64,000 bases of DNA from Phycisphaerales bacterium (lineage in GTDB: Bacteria; Planctomycetota; Phycisphaerae; Phycisphaerales; UBA1924), in assembly GCA_007693765.1 (NCBI GenBank), contig RECZ01000080.1, forward strand, positions 1 through 64,000. The letters are read 5' to 3'. Each line of letters begins with the position of its first letter. Within the stretch, counting starts at the first letter, position 1. Made by a program: the position numbers and the translations under genes. Positions 27,054 to 35,739 of the stretch are shown here, in pieces. A model generated the notes under the pieces. It was not told where the DNA came from and made no database searches. It saw nothing but the letters and a program-made list of their open reading frames with translations.

Positions 27054-27075
27054 CGCGGCCGAAGGATCGGCCGCG
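27054..27075 (+). promoter_or_regulatory. 5' leader hairpin before the LysM gene
   Basis: A perfect 9-bp stem CGCGGCCGA/TCGGCCGCG with loop AGGA lies at the predicted 5' end of the transcript. It has no U tract, so a stabilising or regulatory 5' stem is more likely than a terminator for rsmH. Confidence 0.5.
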
Positions 27076-27125
27076 ACGCCCCGCACGGGCGGTCCATAAC
27101 CCCTGAATCGCAAGGATGCCGATTC

Positions 27126-28061
27126 ATGACTCGTGAAATCAAGCTTGCTCTGATCGTGGGCTCCGCGCTGGTGCTGGTGGTGGGGGTGCTCATCTCCGAC
27201 CACATGTCCGGTGCGCGGCTCGCCCGCATCGAGACCGTGGCCCCCGAGTCGGTCGGCTCGCCCGCCGCTTCCGAACCGCCGCGGATCGCGATCAACCCCG
27301 CCCCGGTCGTCCCGCTGCTCGATGAGCCGGAGCCCGCGCCCGTCTATTCGCTGGCGATGGCCGACACCGAAGCGCCCTCGTTCGACGCCAACCACGCGGA
27401 AGCGCCGCTGGTGATCGACATGGGCGTCGGCGCTCTCGGCCGCAACGATGCGCCCCGCGTCGCGCTCAACGAGGCCCCGCTCGAATCCGTCGCGGCGTTC
27501 AAGGCCTGGGCGGAGCAGCAGGGCGTGCGGCTGGTCGATGCGCCCGTCGCGGCGAACGTCGAGCGCCGCAACGGCCCCGGCGCCGCGAGCAACAACAACA
27601 CGCAGCGTCCGGCCCCCGCCGCGCCCGTCCAGCGGACCCCGGCGCCCGAGCCCGAGCGCGTCCACGCCGTGGTCCGCGGCGATTCGCTCTGGAAGATCGC
27701 CGAGCGTTACTACAACGACGGCGCCCTGCACGCCCGACTTGCGCGGCACAACCGCGACCGCCTCGGGCCCAACGGCGAACTGCTCGCCGACACCGTCCTG
27801 CGCATCCCCTCGCGCAGCGTGCTCACCGGCGAGGCCGCGCCCGCCGCGCAGCCGGCGCCGGCCGAGGCCCGCCCCGCGCCCGCCCGCCCGGCGCGCACGA
27901 CCACCTACACCGTCGCCCGCGGCGACACCCTCGGCGAGATCGCGCAGCGCACGCTCGGGTCGTCGCGTCGCTGGCGGGAGATCGTGGAGTTGAACAAGAG
28001 CGTCATCAAGGACCCCGACGTCGTCCCCGTCGGGACGGTGCTCACGCTGCCGGCGCGCTGA
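27126..28061 (+). CDS. membrane-anchored protein with two LysM domains
   Basis: 311 aa. An N-terminal helix (residues about 5-24) anchors it in the inner membrane. A long Ala/Pro-rich stalk follows, with a first LysM near residues 179-227 (VRGDSLWKIAERYY) and a second near 258-311 (VARGDTLGEIAQRTLG). LysM domains bind N-acetylglucosamine in peptidoglycan. It has no hydrolase domain, so a scaffold or wall-tether role is inferred. AAGGA precedes ATG 27126. Its place between rsmH and the ftsL/ftsI pair is unusual and links it to division or septal wall work. Confidence 0.88.
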   Translation: MTREIKLALIVGSALVLVVGVLISDHMSGARLARIETVAPESVGSPAASEPPRIAINPAPVVPLLDEPEPAPVYSLAMADTEAPSFDANHAEAPLVIDMGVGALGRNDAPRVALNEAPLESVAAFKAWAEQQGVRLVDAPVAANVERRNGPGAASNNNTQRPAPAAPVQRTPAPEPERVHAVVRGDSLWKIAERYYNDGALHARLARHNRDRLGPNGELLADTVLRIPSRSVLTGEAAPAAQPAPAEARPAPARPARTTTYTVARGDTLGEIAQRTLGSSRRWREIVELNKSVIKDPDVVPVGTVLTLPAR

Positions 28062-28085
28062 CAGCGCGGAGGGAATCGACGTCAC

Positions 28086-28388
28086 GTGGCCGCCAAGCTC
28101 GCAGCCCTGATCATCGCGCTCGCTCTGGTCGCCGGTGCGCTGCTCGCGGTGCGTCAGCAGCGCATCATGGCGGCGCACGAGATGGTCCGGGCCCACACGC
28201 GCATCGTCGAGCGTGAACGCGACCTGTGGCGGCTGCGGCTGGAGATCGCCCGCCACCTCTCGCCGGAGCGCATCGAGCAGATCGCGGCCTCGCTCGGCCC
28301 CATGCGCCCTGCGCCGCCCGACGGCGACGGCGCGATCAACACGGGCGTCCTCGCTGGCGCGCCCGTCCCGAACGAGGGAGCGCAATGA
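28086..28388 (+). CDS. FtsL-like small membrane protein
   Basis: 100 aa, GTG start. One membrane helix (residues about 5-22) is followed by a helical, heptad-like stretch (VRAHTRIVERERDLWRLRLE), then a Pro/Gly-rich tail. Topology, size and position directly before ftsI match FtsL, a bitopic divisome protein with a periplasmic coiled coil. Sequence identity in this family is low, so the call rests mainly on context. It overlaps ftsI by 4 nt (ATGA). A GGAGGGA sequence lies about 12 nt upstream of the start. Confidence 0.65.
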   Translation: MAAKLAALIIALALVAGALLAVRQQRIMAAHEMVRAHTRIVERERDLWRLRLEIARHLSPERIEQIAASLGPMRPAPPDGDGAINTGVLAGAPVPNEGAQ

Positions 28389-30247
28389 CGCCCGCGCCCC
28401 GCTTTGAGCGCATCAACACCGTCGCCACGATCACGCTGGTCGTCGTGAGCGTGGTCCTTGTCGGCATGCTCGGGCGTGTCGCGCAGTTGCAGATCGCGCC
28501 GTCCGAGTCGCTCCGCCCGTTTATTCAGGAGCGGCTCAGCGTGCGCCCGGAGATCGCGCCACGCGGCGACGTCTTCGACCGGCGCGGGCGCCTGCTCGCC
28601 GCCACGCGCACCGGGGAGCGCGTCTTCGTCGACCCCGCCGAGTTCGCGCAGCCGTGGGACGAATCCATGATCCGCCTCGCCCGCGCGCTGGGGGCGGACC
28701 CGGCGGACGTCGGCGCCCGGCTCTTTCCCAGGCTCGCCGAGCACGCCCGTCGCATGGAGGCCGGCGGTCAGCCGATCCGGTACGTCCGCGTCTCGGACAT
28801 CCTGTCCGATCAACAGGCCGAGTCCGTGCGGGCGTTGAAGATCCGCGGCGTGCACCTCGAACTCGCCGCGGTCCGCGAGGGGGCGCACGCGTTCGTGGCG
28901 TCCTCCATCCTCGGGCGCGTGGATGTCGACCACGCCGGCCAGTTCGGCGCCGAGCGCGTCTTCAACGCTCGACTGCAGGGGCGGGACGGTCGTCTGCGCT
29001 ACGTCCGCGACGCCCGGGGCGGCCCGCTCTGGATCGAGCACGGCGGCTACACGCCCCCGTACGCCGGCGAGCCCGTCTTCCTCAGCATCGACCTCCGCCT
29101 CCAAAGCATCGCCGAGGAGGAACTGGAGCGGGCCGTGACCGCGCAGGACGCCGCGGGCGGGCGGGCGATCGTCGTCGACCCGGACAGCGGCGAAATACTG
29201 GCGCTGGTGGACATCATCCGCGACCTCGGCCCCGGCGCCGCCGCGCCGTGGGGCCAGCGCCCCGTGCCCGGCGGGCCGCAGCGCCGCACGATCATCCCGC
29301 CGGACCCCAACCGACTGATCCACCCCGCCGCGGGGCGGAACCGCAACGCGACCGACCTCTACGAGCCCGGCTCGACATTCAAGGCGTTCACGTGGAGCGT
29401 GATGACCGAGGCCGGCGTGGTGAAGCTCGACGAGGAACTGAAAACCGGCGGCCGCGCGTGGCGCACGCCCTACGGGCGCACCATCCGCGACGTGTTCGGG
29501 CGTGACCGCCAGACGTGGCGCGATGCGCTGATCAACTCTTCCAACATCGCCATGTCGATGATCGCCGAGCGCATCACGCACAAACAGATGCGCGACGGGA
29601 TCATGAAGTTCGGCTTCGGGCAGCGCACCGGCGTGGGGTACGAGGGCGAGCGGGAGGGGCGCGTGCCGCCGGCGCGGGGGTGGTCGAAGTACTCGCAGAC
29701 CAGCGTCTCGTTCGGGCAGGAGGTCGCGGTGACGCCGGTGCAGATGGCGCGGGCGTTCTGCGTCTTTGCGCGCGAGGGCGAGCAGGCAGGCACGATCCCC
29801 GAGCTTCGATTGAGCGCCGTCGACCCGCTCGTTCCCGAGACGCAGGTCGTGCGCCGCGTGCTGCCCGCGAGCGTGGCCCTCGCCGCCCGCGACGCGATGG
29901 CCGTCGTCGGCCAGAAGGCGGACGAGCGCATGCGTTTCCGCAAACTCGACACCACGTACCGCTACTCGATGTTCGGCAAGTCCGGCACTGCCCAGGTGGC
30001 GCTGCCCGGCGAGCGCGGCTACGTGCCCAACCAGTACATCAGCAGCTTCGTCGCGGCCGGCCCCGTTGCGTCGCCGCGGGTCGTGGTGCTGGTGGTCATC
30101 GACGATCCCGGCCCCGAGACGATCGCCCGCGTCGAGCACCGCGGCTCGGCCAGCGCAGCGCCGGTCGTGCGGCGGATCCTCGAGCGCTCGCTCTCGTACA
30201 TGGGGGCGCCGCCGTGCGCGCCCGACGAAGTCGCCGCGGCGCGGTGA
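28385..30247 (+). CDS. ftsI: peptidoglycan transpeptidase FtsI (class B PBP)
   Basis: Septal peptidoglycan cross-linking enzyme. 620 aa. An N-terminal membrane helix (residues about 10-32) is followed by the dimerisation region with RGDVFDRRGRLLA. The transpeptidase has Ser330 in STFK, SSN (NSSNIAMS) and KSGT at residues 532-535. An insert between the domains (residues about 285-325) is rich in Pro and Arg. No PASTA domain. Many Planctomycetota have lost parts of the divisome, so retention of rsmH-ftsL-ftsI order here is informative. Confidence 0.93.
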   Translation: MTPAPRFERINTVATITLVVVSVVLVGMLGRVAQLQIAPSESLRPFIQERLSVRPEIAPRGDVFDRRGRLLAATRTGERVFVDPAEFAQPWDESMIRLARALGADPADVGARLFPRLAEHARRMEAGGQPIRYVRVSDILSDQQAESVRALKIRGVHLELAAVREGAHAFVASSILGRVDVDHAGQFGAERVFNARLQGRDGRLRYVRDARGGPLWIEHGGYTPPYAGEPVFLSIDLRLQSIAEEELERAVTAQDAAGGRAIVVDPDSGEILALVDIIRDLGPGAAAPWGQRPVPGGPQRRTIIPPDPNRLIHPAAGRNRNATDLYEPGSTFKAFTWSVMTEAGVVKLDEELKTGGRAWRTPYGRTIRDVFGRDRQTWRDALINSSNIAMSMIAERITHKQMRDGIMKFGFGQRTGVGYEGEREGRVPPARGWSKYSQTSVSFGQEVAVTPVQMARAFCVFAREGEQAGTIPELRLSAVDPLVPETQVVRRVLPASVALAARDAMAVVGQKADERMRFRKLDTTYRYSMFGKSGTAQVALPGERGYVPNQYISSFVAAGPVASPRVVVLVVIDDPGPETIARVEHRGSASAAPVVRRILERSLSYMGAPPCAPDEVAAAR

Positions 30248-30263
30248 GCGGTGGGGGGTCGCT

Positions 30264-31757
30264 TCAGCCCGCGAGCTTGTCGAGGCCGAGCGACTTCATC
30301 TTCTTATACAGCGTTGTGCGGTTGATCCGGAGCTGATCCGCGGTGGATTGCCGGTTCCAATCGTTGGCGCGCAGGGCCTTGAGGAGGATGCGCTTCTCCG
30401 GATCGCGGAGCGCCTCCTCGAGCGGCATGGGCTCCCACGGCGTGTCCGGTGCGTCAGCGCCCCCGGAATTGCCCCCGCCCCCGGAACCACCCCCGACGCG
30501 GGCGTGCGCGGGCAGCATCCCGCCGGTGGAGTTGTCCAGCACCTGTTGGGCGAGGTCGTCGACGGTGATCGTGGGCTTCGTCGAGAGCACCGCCGCCCGC
30601 TCGACGATGTTCTCCAGCTCGCGCACGTTGCCCGGGAAGGCGTAGCGGCGCAGCGCCTCCATCGCCTCGGGGGTGAAGCCGACGAGCTGCTTGCCCAGTT
30701 CGGCGCTCTGGATGCGCAGGAAGTGCTCCGCCAGATGCGGGATGTCGCTGGTGCGCTCGCGCAGCGGCGGCAGGTCGATGCGCACGACGTTGATGCGGTA
30801 GTAGAGGTCCTGCCGGAACGCGCCCTTGGAGACGAGGTCCTCGAGGGGGTGGTTGCTCGCCAGCACCACGCGCACGTCCACCTCGATCGTCTCGTTGGAG
30901 CCGACGGGCTCGAACTTGCGCTCCTGCAGCACGCGCAGCAGTTTGAGCTGCATGGCGGGCGAGGCGCTGTTGATCTCGTCGAGGAAGATCGTGCCCCCGT
31001 CGGCGGCGAGGAACCGGCCCTGCTTGTCGGCGTGCGCGCCCGTGAACGCGCCCTTGACGTGCCCGAAGAGCTCGGATTCGAGCAGCGTCTCGGGGATGGA
31101 GCCGCACGCGAGTTCGACGAAGGGCTTGTCGGCGCGGCTGCTGCGGTGATGGATGGCGCGGGCGATGAGCGACTTGCCCGTGCCGCTCTCGCCGTTCATC
31201 AGGACGGTGGTCTTGGAGGGCGCGACCGCCTCGATGAGCTCGTAGATCTTGAGCATGCGGTGGTCGGAGCCGACGATGTTGTCCAGCCCGTACCGCGTGT
31301 CGAGTTGCCGGCGCAGCGTGTGGTTCTCGGCCATCAGCGCCTGGTTGCGCAGCGCACGCTCCAGCGCGATCCGCAACTCGGCGTCGACGACGGGCTTGGT
31401 CAGGTAGTCCGATGCGCCCATCCGCACCGCCTCGACGGCGGACTCGATCGCCCCGTAGCCGGTCAGCATCACCACGGCCACCTCGGGGTGCTTCTCGCCG
31501 ATCGCACGCAGCAGGGCGAGGCCGTCCATGCCGGGCATGGAGACATCGCTGATGACCACGTTGAACGCGCGCGACCCCTTGCCGGCGCCCGACTCGGCGC
31601 CCTCACGCAGAGCGTCGAGCGCCTCTTCGGCGCTGGCGCACGTCGCCGCGCTGAGCCCCTCGCGCTCGAGGAACTGCGCCAGCGAATCGGCGACGATGGG
31701 GTCGTCGTCGACGACGAGGACGCGCGCCTTCTGCTTGCCCGTTGGTTGCTTGCTCAT
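30264..31757 (-). CDS. NtrC-family sigma-54 response regulator
   Basis: 497 aa. Receiver domain residues 11-130 with phospho-acceptor Asp71 in ISDVSMPG and Lys121. AAA+ domain with Walker A GESGTGKS (189-196) and the sigma-54 contact loop GAFTGA (236-241). Fis-type helix-turn-helix at the C-terminus (STADQLRINRTTLYKKMKSL). The linker before the HTH carries GGGSGGGGNSGG, encoded by two copies of the dispersed word (30460-30468 and 30478-30486). It activates sigma-54 promoters when phosphorylated, presumably by the kinase 78 nt upstream. The receiver has an insert of about 15 residues (around 52-66). Targets are unknown. Confidence 0.94.
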   Translation of the reverse strand: MSKQPTGKQKARVLVVDDDPIVADSLAQFLEREGLSAATCASAEEALDALREGAESGAGKGSRAFNVVISDVSMPGMDGLALLRAIGEKHPEVAVVMLTGYGAIESAVEAVRMGASDYLTKPVVDAELRIALERALRNQALMAENHTLRRQLDTRYGLDNIVGSDHRMLKIYELIEAVAPSKTTVLMNGESGTGKSLIARAIHHRSSRADKPFVELACGSIPETLLESELFGHVKGAFTGAHADKQGRFLAADGGTIFLDEINSASPAMQLKLLRVLQERKFEPVGSNETIEVDVRVVLASNHPLEDLVSKGAFRQDLYYRINVVRIDLPPLRERTSDIPHLAEHFLRIQSAELGKQLVGFTPEAMEALRRYAFPGNVRELENIVERAAVLSTKPTITVDDLAQQVLDNSTGGMLPAHARVGGGSGGGGNSGGADAPDTPWEPMPLEEALRDPEKRILLKALRANDWNRQSTADQLRINRTTLYKKMKSLGLDKLAG

Positions 31758-31835
31758 GGTGCTCGTTGGAGATCTGGGGTGATCCGGGGTGTTCCCGGGG
31801 GGGGGCCGGGGCTTCCGGGGGTTCCGGGGGGGGGG
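31758..31835. repeat. intergenic GC-rich 9-bp tandem repeat
   Basis: Tandem TTCCGGGGG units at 31813-31821 and 31822-31830, with degenerate ATCCGGGG and TTCCCGGGGG relatives to the left. The region separates the kinase from its regulator within one presumed operon. Confidence 0.75.
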
Positions 31836-32693
31836 TCAACCGATCCCCGGCGCAGGGCAGCGCACCCGCAGGTGCGCGCCGCGCCCGTCCGGCGCGCCCG
31901 AGCGCGCCCGCAGTTCGATCTCGCCGCCCATCTGCTGCACGATGTCGCGGCACAGCGAGAGGCCGATGCCCGTGCCGCTGGGCTTGGTCGTGTACCCCGG
32001 CTCGAAGACCGCGCCCGTCGCGTTGCGCGGCGGGCCGACGCCGTCGTCGAAGACGTCGATGCGCACCTCGGCGCCGCCCCCGACCCGCGGGAACAGCCCG
32101 ATCTGCACGTCCACGCGACCGTTGCGGGCGCACGCCTCCACCGCGTTGCGCACACCGTTGAGCAGCACGGTGTACAGCGGCCCCGACGCGGTGGACTCCA
32201 TCCCCGCCGCGGCGTGCAGGTGCAGCGACACGCCCCGTTCGGCGGCGAAGGGGCGCACGACCTCCACGGCGTGCTGTGCCGCGTCGAGCAGGCTCCGCGT
32301 GCTGCTCATGGAGGCGTCGATCCCGCCCGCGCAGGGGCGCATCGCCGCGTGGATCATCTCCGCCATGCGCTCGAGCGCCGACGCCGCGCTGGCGAGTTGG
32401 CGTGAGGCGTCGAGCCCGGGGGTCATCGTGGCCTCGGCGTGGATGCCGGCGCGGGCCAGCGTCACGTAGCGCATGGCGCCGTCGATGAGGCCGGACATCT
32501 CGTGCGCAAAGCGCAGGAAGCCGTCGCTGGCGCGGTCCGCCGCGAGGGCGCTGTCGCTCCCGTGCACGATGACGCTGTGCGACGCCCCGCTGTCGGGTTG
32601 GCCGCTCGACGGGCCGGAGCCGGGTGGGGTGTTGCGTCCACGCGACGGCTTGCGGCGGTCGGGTCCGGGTCCGGTGGGGTGTTGAGGGTCCAT
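31836..32693 (-). CDS. sensor histidine kinase
   Basis: 285 aa. The Pro/Gly-rich N-terminus (residues 1-45) has no membrane segment or obvious sensor. The phosphoacceptor region RFAHEMSGLIDGAMRYV provides the candidate His. The HATPase domain shows N box LNGVRNAVEAC, G1 DVFDDGVGPP and G2 GTGIGLSLC. It is a soluble kinase, so the signal must be cytoplasmic or come through a partner. ATG 32693 is chosen because coding character fails upstream. It precedes the NtrC-type regulator on the same strand and is very likely its cognate kinase. Confidence 0.85.
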   Translation of the reverse strand: MDPQHPTGPGPDRRKPSRGRNTPPGSGPSSGQPDSGASHSVIVHGSDSALAADRASDGFLRFAHEMSGLIDGAMRYVTLARAGIHAEATMTPGLDASRQLASAASALERMAEMIHAAMRPCAGGIDASMSSTRSLLDAAQHAVEVVRPFAAERGVSLHLHAAAGMESTASGPLYTVLLNGVRNAVEACARNGRVDVQIGLFPRVGGGAEVRIDVFDDGVGPPRNATGAVFEPGYTTKPSGTGIGLSLCRDIVQQMGGEIELRARSGAPDGRGAHLRVRCPAPGIG

Positions 32694-32836
32694 GCGTGGC
32701 GCATCGGCCGTCCGAAAAGGGCACTCCAGCGGCGGTGCGGAGTCGGCGGCACGATCCGGGGCGTTGCCCCGGCGCAACCCGCGCAGGGCGTGCGGCCTGT
32801 GGGCGACGGGCGGGCGTTCCCCGCACGCCACGCGCC

Positions 32837-33667
32837 TTATCGGAGCCGACGCAACGCCTCGATGCGCCGCTCGGTAGGCGGGTGCGTCGCGAACATGCTC
32901 GTCAGGGTCTTGCCACCGGCGAGGGGCTCGATGATGAAGAGATTGTTCTGCGCCGGGTTCGGCTGCACGAGCGGGATCTGGCGGCTCATGGCGTCGAGCT
33001 TGTTCAATGCGGACATCAGCCCCTCGGGCGAGCCGGCGATGCTCGCGCCGTCGGCGTCCGCGACGAACTCGCGCGAGCGGCTGATCATGCCCTTGATGAC
33101 CGCCGCGCCCACCGCGGCCACGATGACCACGACGATCATCACCAGCGGGTTGGAGTTGCGGTGGCCGCCCAGCAGCAGGCCCCACTGCGCGAGGAAGGCC
33201 AGCACGCCGGCGATGGTCGCGGCGACGGTCGAGATGAGCGTGTCGCGGTTCTTCACGTGCGCAAGCTCGTGCGCGATCACGCCCTCGAGCTCCTGCTTGT
33301 TCATGGTGCGCAGCAGGCCCTGTGTGACGGCCACGGCCGCCTTCTTCGGCGAACGCCCTGTGGCGAAAGCGTTGGGCGCATCGTGCGGGCAGATGTAGAC
33401 CTTGGGCATGGGCAGGCCGGCGCGGCGGCGGAGCTCGTCGACCATGCGGTACAGCTCCGGCGCGGACTTCTCGTCGACTTCACGCCCGCGCATCGCCTTG
33501 AGCGCGATGGTGTCGGAGAAGAAGAAGGCGACGAAGTTCATCACGCCGCCGAAGAGCAGGGCGATGATCATCCCCTCCTGGCCCCACATGCTGCCCACGA
33601 GCAGGAAGAGGCCCATGAGGGCGCCGAGGAGCAGGGCGGTCTTGGCGTTGTTGGCGAAGGTGTGCAT
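32837..33667 (-). CDS. htpX: membrane protease HtpX (M48)
   Basis: Zinc metalloprotease for membrane-protein quality control. 276 aa. Two N-terminal membrane helices (about residues 9-27 and 33-51) are followed by HELAH, with His133 and His137 as zinc ligands and Glu134 as base. Two further helices follow, then SREFVADADGASI with the third ligand. ATG 33667 fits the family length; the longer reading from 33712 adds 15 residues of no clear value. No obvious leaderless -10 box was seen. Confidence 0.93.
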   Translation of the reverse strand: MHTFANNAKTALLLGALMGLFLLVGSMWGQEGMIIALLFGGVMNFVAFFFSDTIALKAMRGREVDEKSAPELYRMVDELRRRAGLPMPKVYICPHDAPNAFATGRSPKKAAVAVTQGLLRTMNKQELEGVIAHELAHVKNRDTLISTVAATIAGVLAFLAQWGLLLGGHRNSNPLVMIVVVIVAAVGAAVIKGMISRSREFVADADGASIAGSPEGLMSALNKLDAMSRQIPLVQPNPAQNNLFIIEPLAGGKTLTSMFATHPPTERRIEALRRLR

Positions 33668-33763
33668 GGCCGTTTCGGTGTCTCCGTGTGGTGCGTGTCG
33701 ACTCAGACGCACGGGGGTGGCCCGGGTTCGCGATGCAGGTTGTTCGGCGGCGCGCGGGCGTGC

Positions 33764-34558
33764 TTACAGGCTCGCCATGCGCCACGACGCCAGCAGCAGC
33801 AGCACGATCAGCGCCACGCGGATGACGTCCAGCGGCAGTTTATGCGTCAGCCCGGCGCCGAGCCGCCCGCCCACGATGGCCGTGGGCACGAGCAGGGCTG
33901 CCAGTTTGACAGCGTCGATCGGCGCGTACCCGTGCTGCTCGAGGGTGCCGATCTTGAGCGAGGCGCCCACGACCGCGGTCATACACATAACGGCGCTGCT
34001 GGCGCCGATGCACTGGCGCAGCGGTAGCCGGCACAGCACGCGCATGAGCGGGATGCCCACCACCCCGCCGCCGATCCCCAGCACGCCCGCGGCGCCGCCC
34101 ATCACGCCGCCGATGGTCGCGCTGCGCAGCGGCGTCACGCGGGCCAGATCGGGGGCGTGCTCGGGGGCCTTGCGGATCATGCTCAGCAGGTCGGAGAAGG
34201 CCGCGTACGCCAGAAAGATCGCGAAGAGCCGGCGTAGCATCTGCCCGCTCACCTGGTTCGAGACCATCACCCCCAGCACGATCGCCACCGCCGCGGCCGG
34301 CAGGAGCACGACGAACAGGTCGCGCCGGATCACCCCGGCCTTGCGGTGACGGAGGGCCGCGGGCAGCGAGACGGCCACGTTCACGGCCATCGCGCTGGCC
34401 TGATAGAGGTGCTGGCTCTCCGGGTCGGCGGAATGGAAGAGGATCGCCAGCGCCGGGATCATGATGATCGATCCGCCGATGCCCAACATGCCCCCGAGAA
34501 CGCCGGCGGTGAGGCCGATGCACAGGATCACCACGATCTGGAACAGCGTGTAATCCAC
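33764..34558 (-). CDS. TauE/SafE family membrane transporter
   Basis: 264 aa, about eight membrane helices. Two homologous halves start GVLGGMLGIGGSIIMIP and GVLGIGGGVVGIPLM, the duplicated motif of the sulfite/anion exporter family. The substrate is not predictable. The start is GTG 34558 preceded by GGAGG at 5-nt spacing; the frame upstream of that is Arg-rich. Divergent from the PfkB kinase. Confidence 0.85.
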   Translation of the reverse strand: MDYTLFQIVVILCIGLTAGVLGGMLGIGGSIIMIPALAILFHSADPESQHLYQASAMAVNVAVSLPAALRHRKAGVIRRDLFVVLLPAAAVAIVLGVMVSNQVSGQMLRRLFAIFLAYAAFSDLLSMIRKAPEHAPDLARVTPLRSATIGGVMGGAAGVLGIGGGVVGIPLMRVLCRLPLRQCIGASSAVMCMTAVVGASLKIGTLEQHGYAPIDAVKLAALLVPTAIVGGRLGAGLTHKLPLDVIRVALIVLLLLASWRMASL

Positions 34559-34646
34559 CGCGCCTCCATACGCCACCCGCCCGGCGGCCGTCCGCGGCGC
34601 CGGGCGTACGCGAGCGGTGATCGTACACGCCCGGCCCCGCGCGCGG

Positions 34647-34652
34647 TACGTT
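34647..34652 (+). promoter_or_regulatory. -10 box for leaderless PfkB gene
   Basis: TACGTT ends 6 nt before ATG 34659. Confidence 0.55.
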
Positions 34653-34658
34653 GGCGCC

Positions 34659-35636
34659 ATGCCCGAGATCCGCGTCGTCACGGTGACGCTCAACCCGGCG
34701 GTGGACCGCGTGCTCGAGGCCCCCGGTTTCGCGGTGGGGCGCCACGTCAAGGCGAAGCGCATCGCGCTCTACCCCGCGGGCAAGGGGGTGAACGTCTCGC
34801 GCGTGCTGGCGACGCTCGGTACACGCTCCGTGGTGACGGGGCTGGTGGGCAAGAACGAACTGGGGATGTTCGAAGAGCACCTGGAGCGCGCCGGCGAGGG
34901 GCGCATCGTCTGCCAGTTGCTCATCGTCCGCGCCCGCACACGCGACAACACCACCATCGTCGACCCCGTCGAGGACACCGAGACGCACGTCCGCGACGAG
35001 GGCTTCCACGTGCAGCCCGACGACGTCACGCGCATCGGCAGCAAACTCGGCATGCTCGCCCGCCCCGGTGTAATGATGGCCTTCTGCGGCTCGCTCCCGC
35101 CCGGGCTGGAGCCGAGCGCCTTCGCGGCCATCGTGCGGCGCTGCCGCGACCTCGGCGCCAAGGTGGTCGTGGACACCAGCCGCGAGGCGCTCGAAGCCCT
35201 GCGCGGCGAACGGCTCTGGATGGCCAAGCTCAATGCCGCCGAACTCGAGACGCTCGCGCAGCGCCCTACCGAAACGCTCGAACAGACCATCGAGGCCTCC
35301 CGCGCGCTGAGCGTCCACGGCGGGGGCGTCGTCGATCACGTCGTCGCCACGCTGGGCGCAGACGGCGCGGTGCACATCGGCGAGGGGGGCGATCTGCGCG
35401 GGTGGGTCTCCGTCCACCCCGGGCGCATCGTCAGCACCGTGGGCTGCGGCGACAGCCTGCTCGCAGGGATGCTCAGCATCCTGGCGCGCGACGCGAAGGC
35501 TTGGGAACGGGCGATGCGCGAGGGGCTCGCCGCGGCCACAGCCAACGCCTGCACACGCGAGGCGGGCTTCTTCGATCCCAACGATCTCTACGAGTTCAGA
35601 GACGTCGCCACGCTCGAACACGTCGACAAAGACTGA
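34659..35636 (+). CDS. 1-phosphofructokinase-family hexose kinase (PfkB)
   Basis: 325 aa. The N-terminus TVTLNPAVDRVLE is that of the FruK/LacC group, with GKGVNVSRVLATLG for sugar binding. The C-terminal ATP and anion-hole motif reads TVGCGDSLLAG with base Asp265 (Cys replaces the usual Ala of GAGDS). It phosphorylates a hexose phosphate such as fructose-1-P or tagatose-6-P; the substrate is uncertain because no transport genes are near. Leaderless-type promoter. Confidence 0.88.
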   Translation: MPEIRVVTVTLNPAVDRVLEAPGFAVGRHVKAKRIALYPAGKGVNVSRVLATLGTRSVVTGLVGKNELGMFEEHLERAGEGRIVCQLLIVRARTRDNTTIVDPVEDTETHVRDEGFHVQPDDVTRIGSKLGMLARPGVMMAFCGSLPPGLEPSAFAAIVRRCRDLGAKVVVDTSREALEALRGERLWMAKLNAAELETLAQRPTETLEQTIEASRALSVHGGGVVDHVVATLGADGAVHIGEGGDLRGWVSVHPGRIVSTVGCGDSLLAGMLSILARDAKAWERAMREGLAAATANACTREAGFFDPNDLYEFRDVATLEHVDKD

Positions 35637-35682
35637 ACCCCCCTCGCCGGGGGAGTTGCATCGCGGTTACGTCCTTGGGGAC

Positions 35683-35701
35683 TTCCGGGGGCTTCCGGGG
35701 G
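35683..35701. repeat. dispersed 9-bp word, two copies
   Basis: TTCCGGGGG at 35683-35691 and 35693-35701, between the PfkB and TPR genes. Confidence 0.75.
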
Positions 35702-35724
35702 TCGCCCGGGAGAGTGATCGCACC

Positions 35725-35730
35725 TATGGT
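35725..35730 (+). promoter_or_regulatory. -10 box of the TPR gene
   Basis: TATGGT ends 9 nt before ATG 35740, giving a leader of only a few nucleotides. Confidence 0.4.
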
Positions 35731-35739
35731 TCAACGCGG

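Noticed and set aside
27054-27075. Terminator of rsmH
   Set aside because: The stem is perfect, but no T tract follows and it lies just after a TATAAA box, so a leader hairpin fits better.
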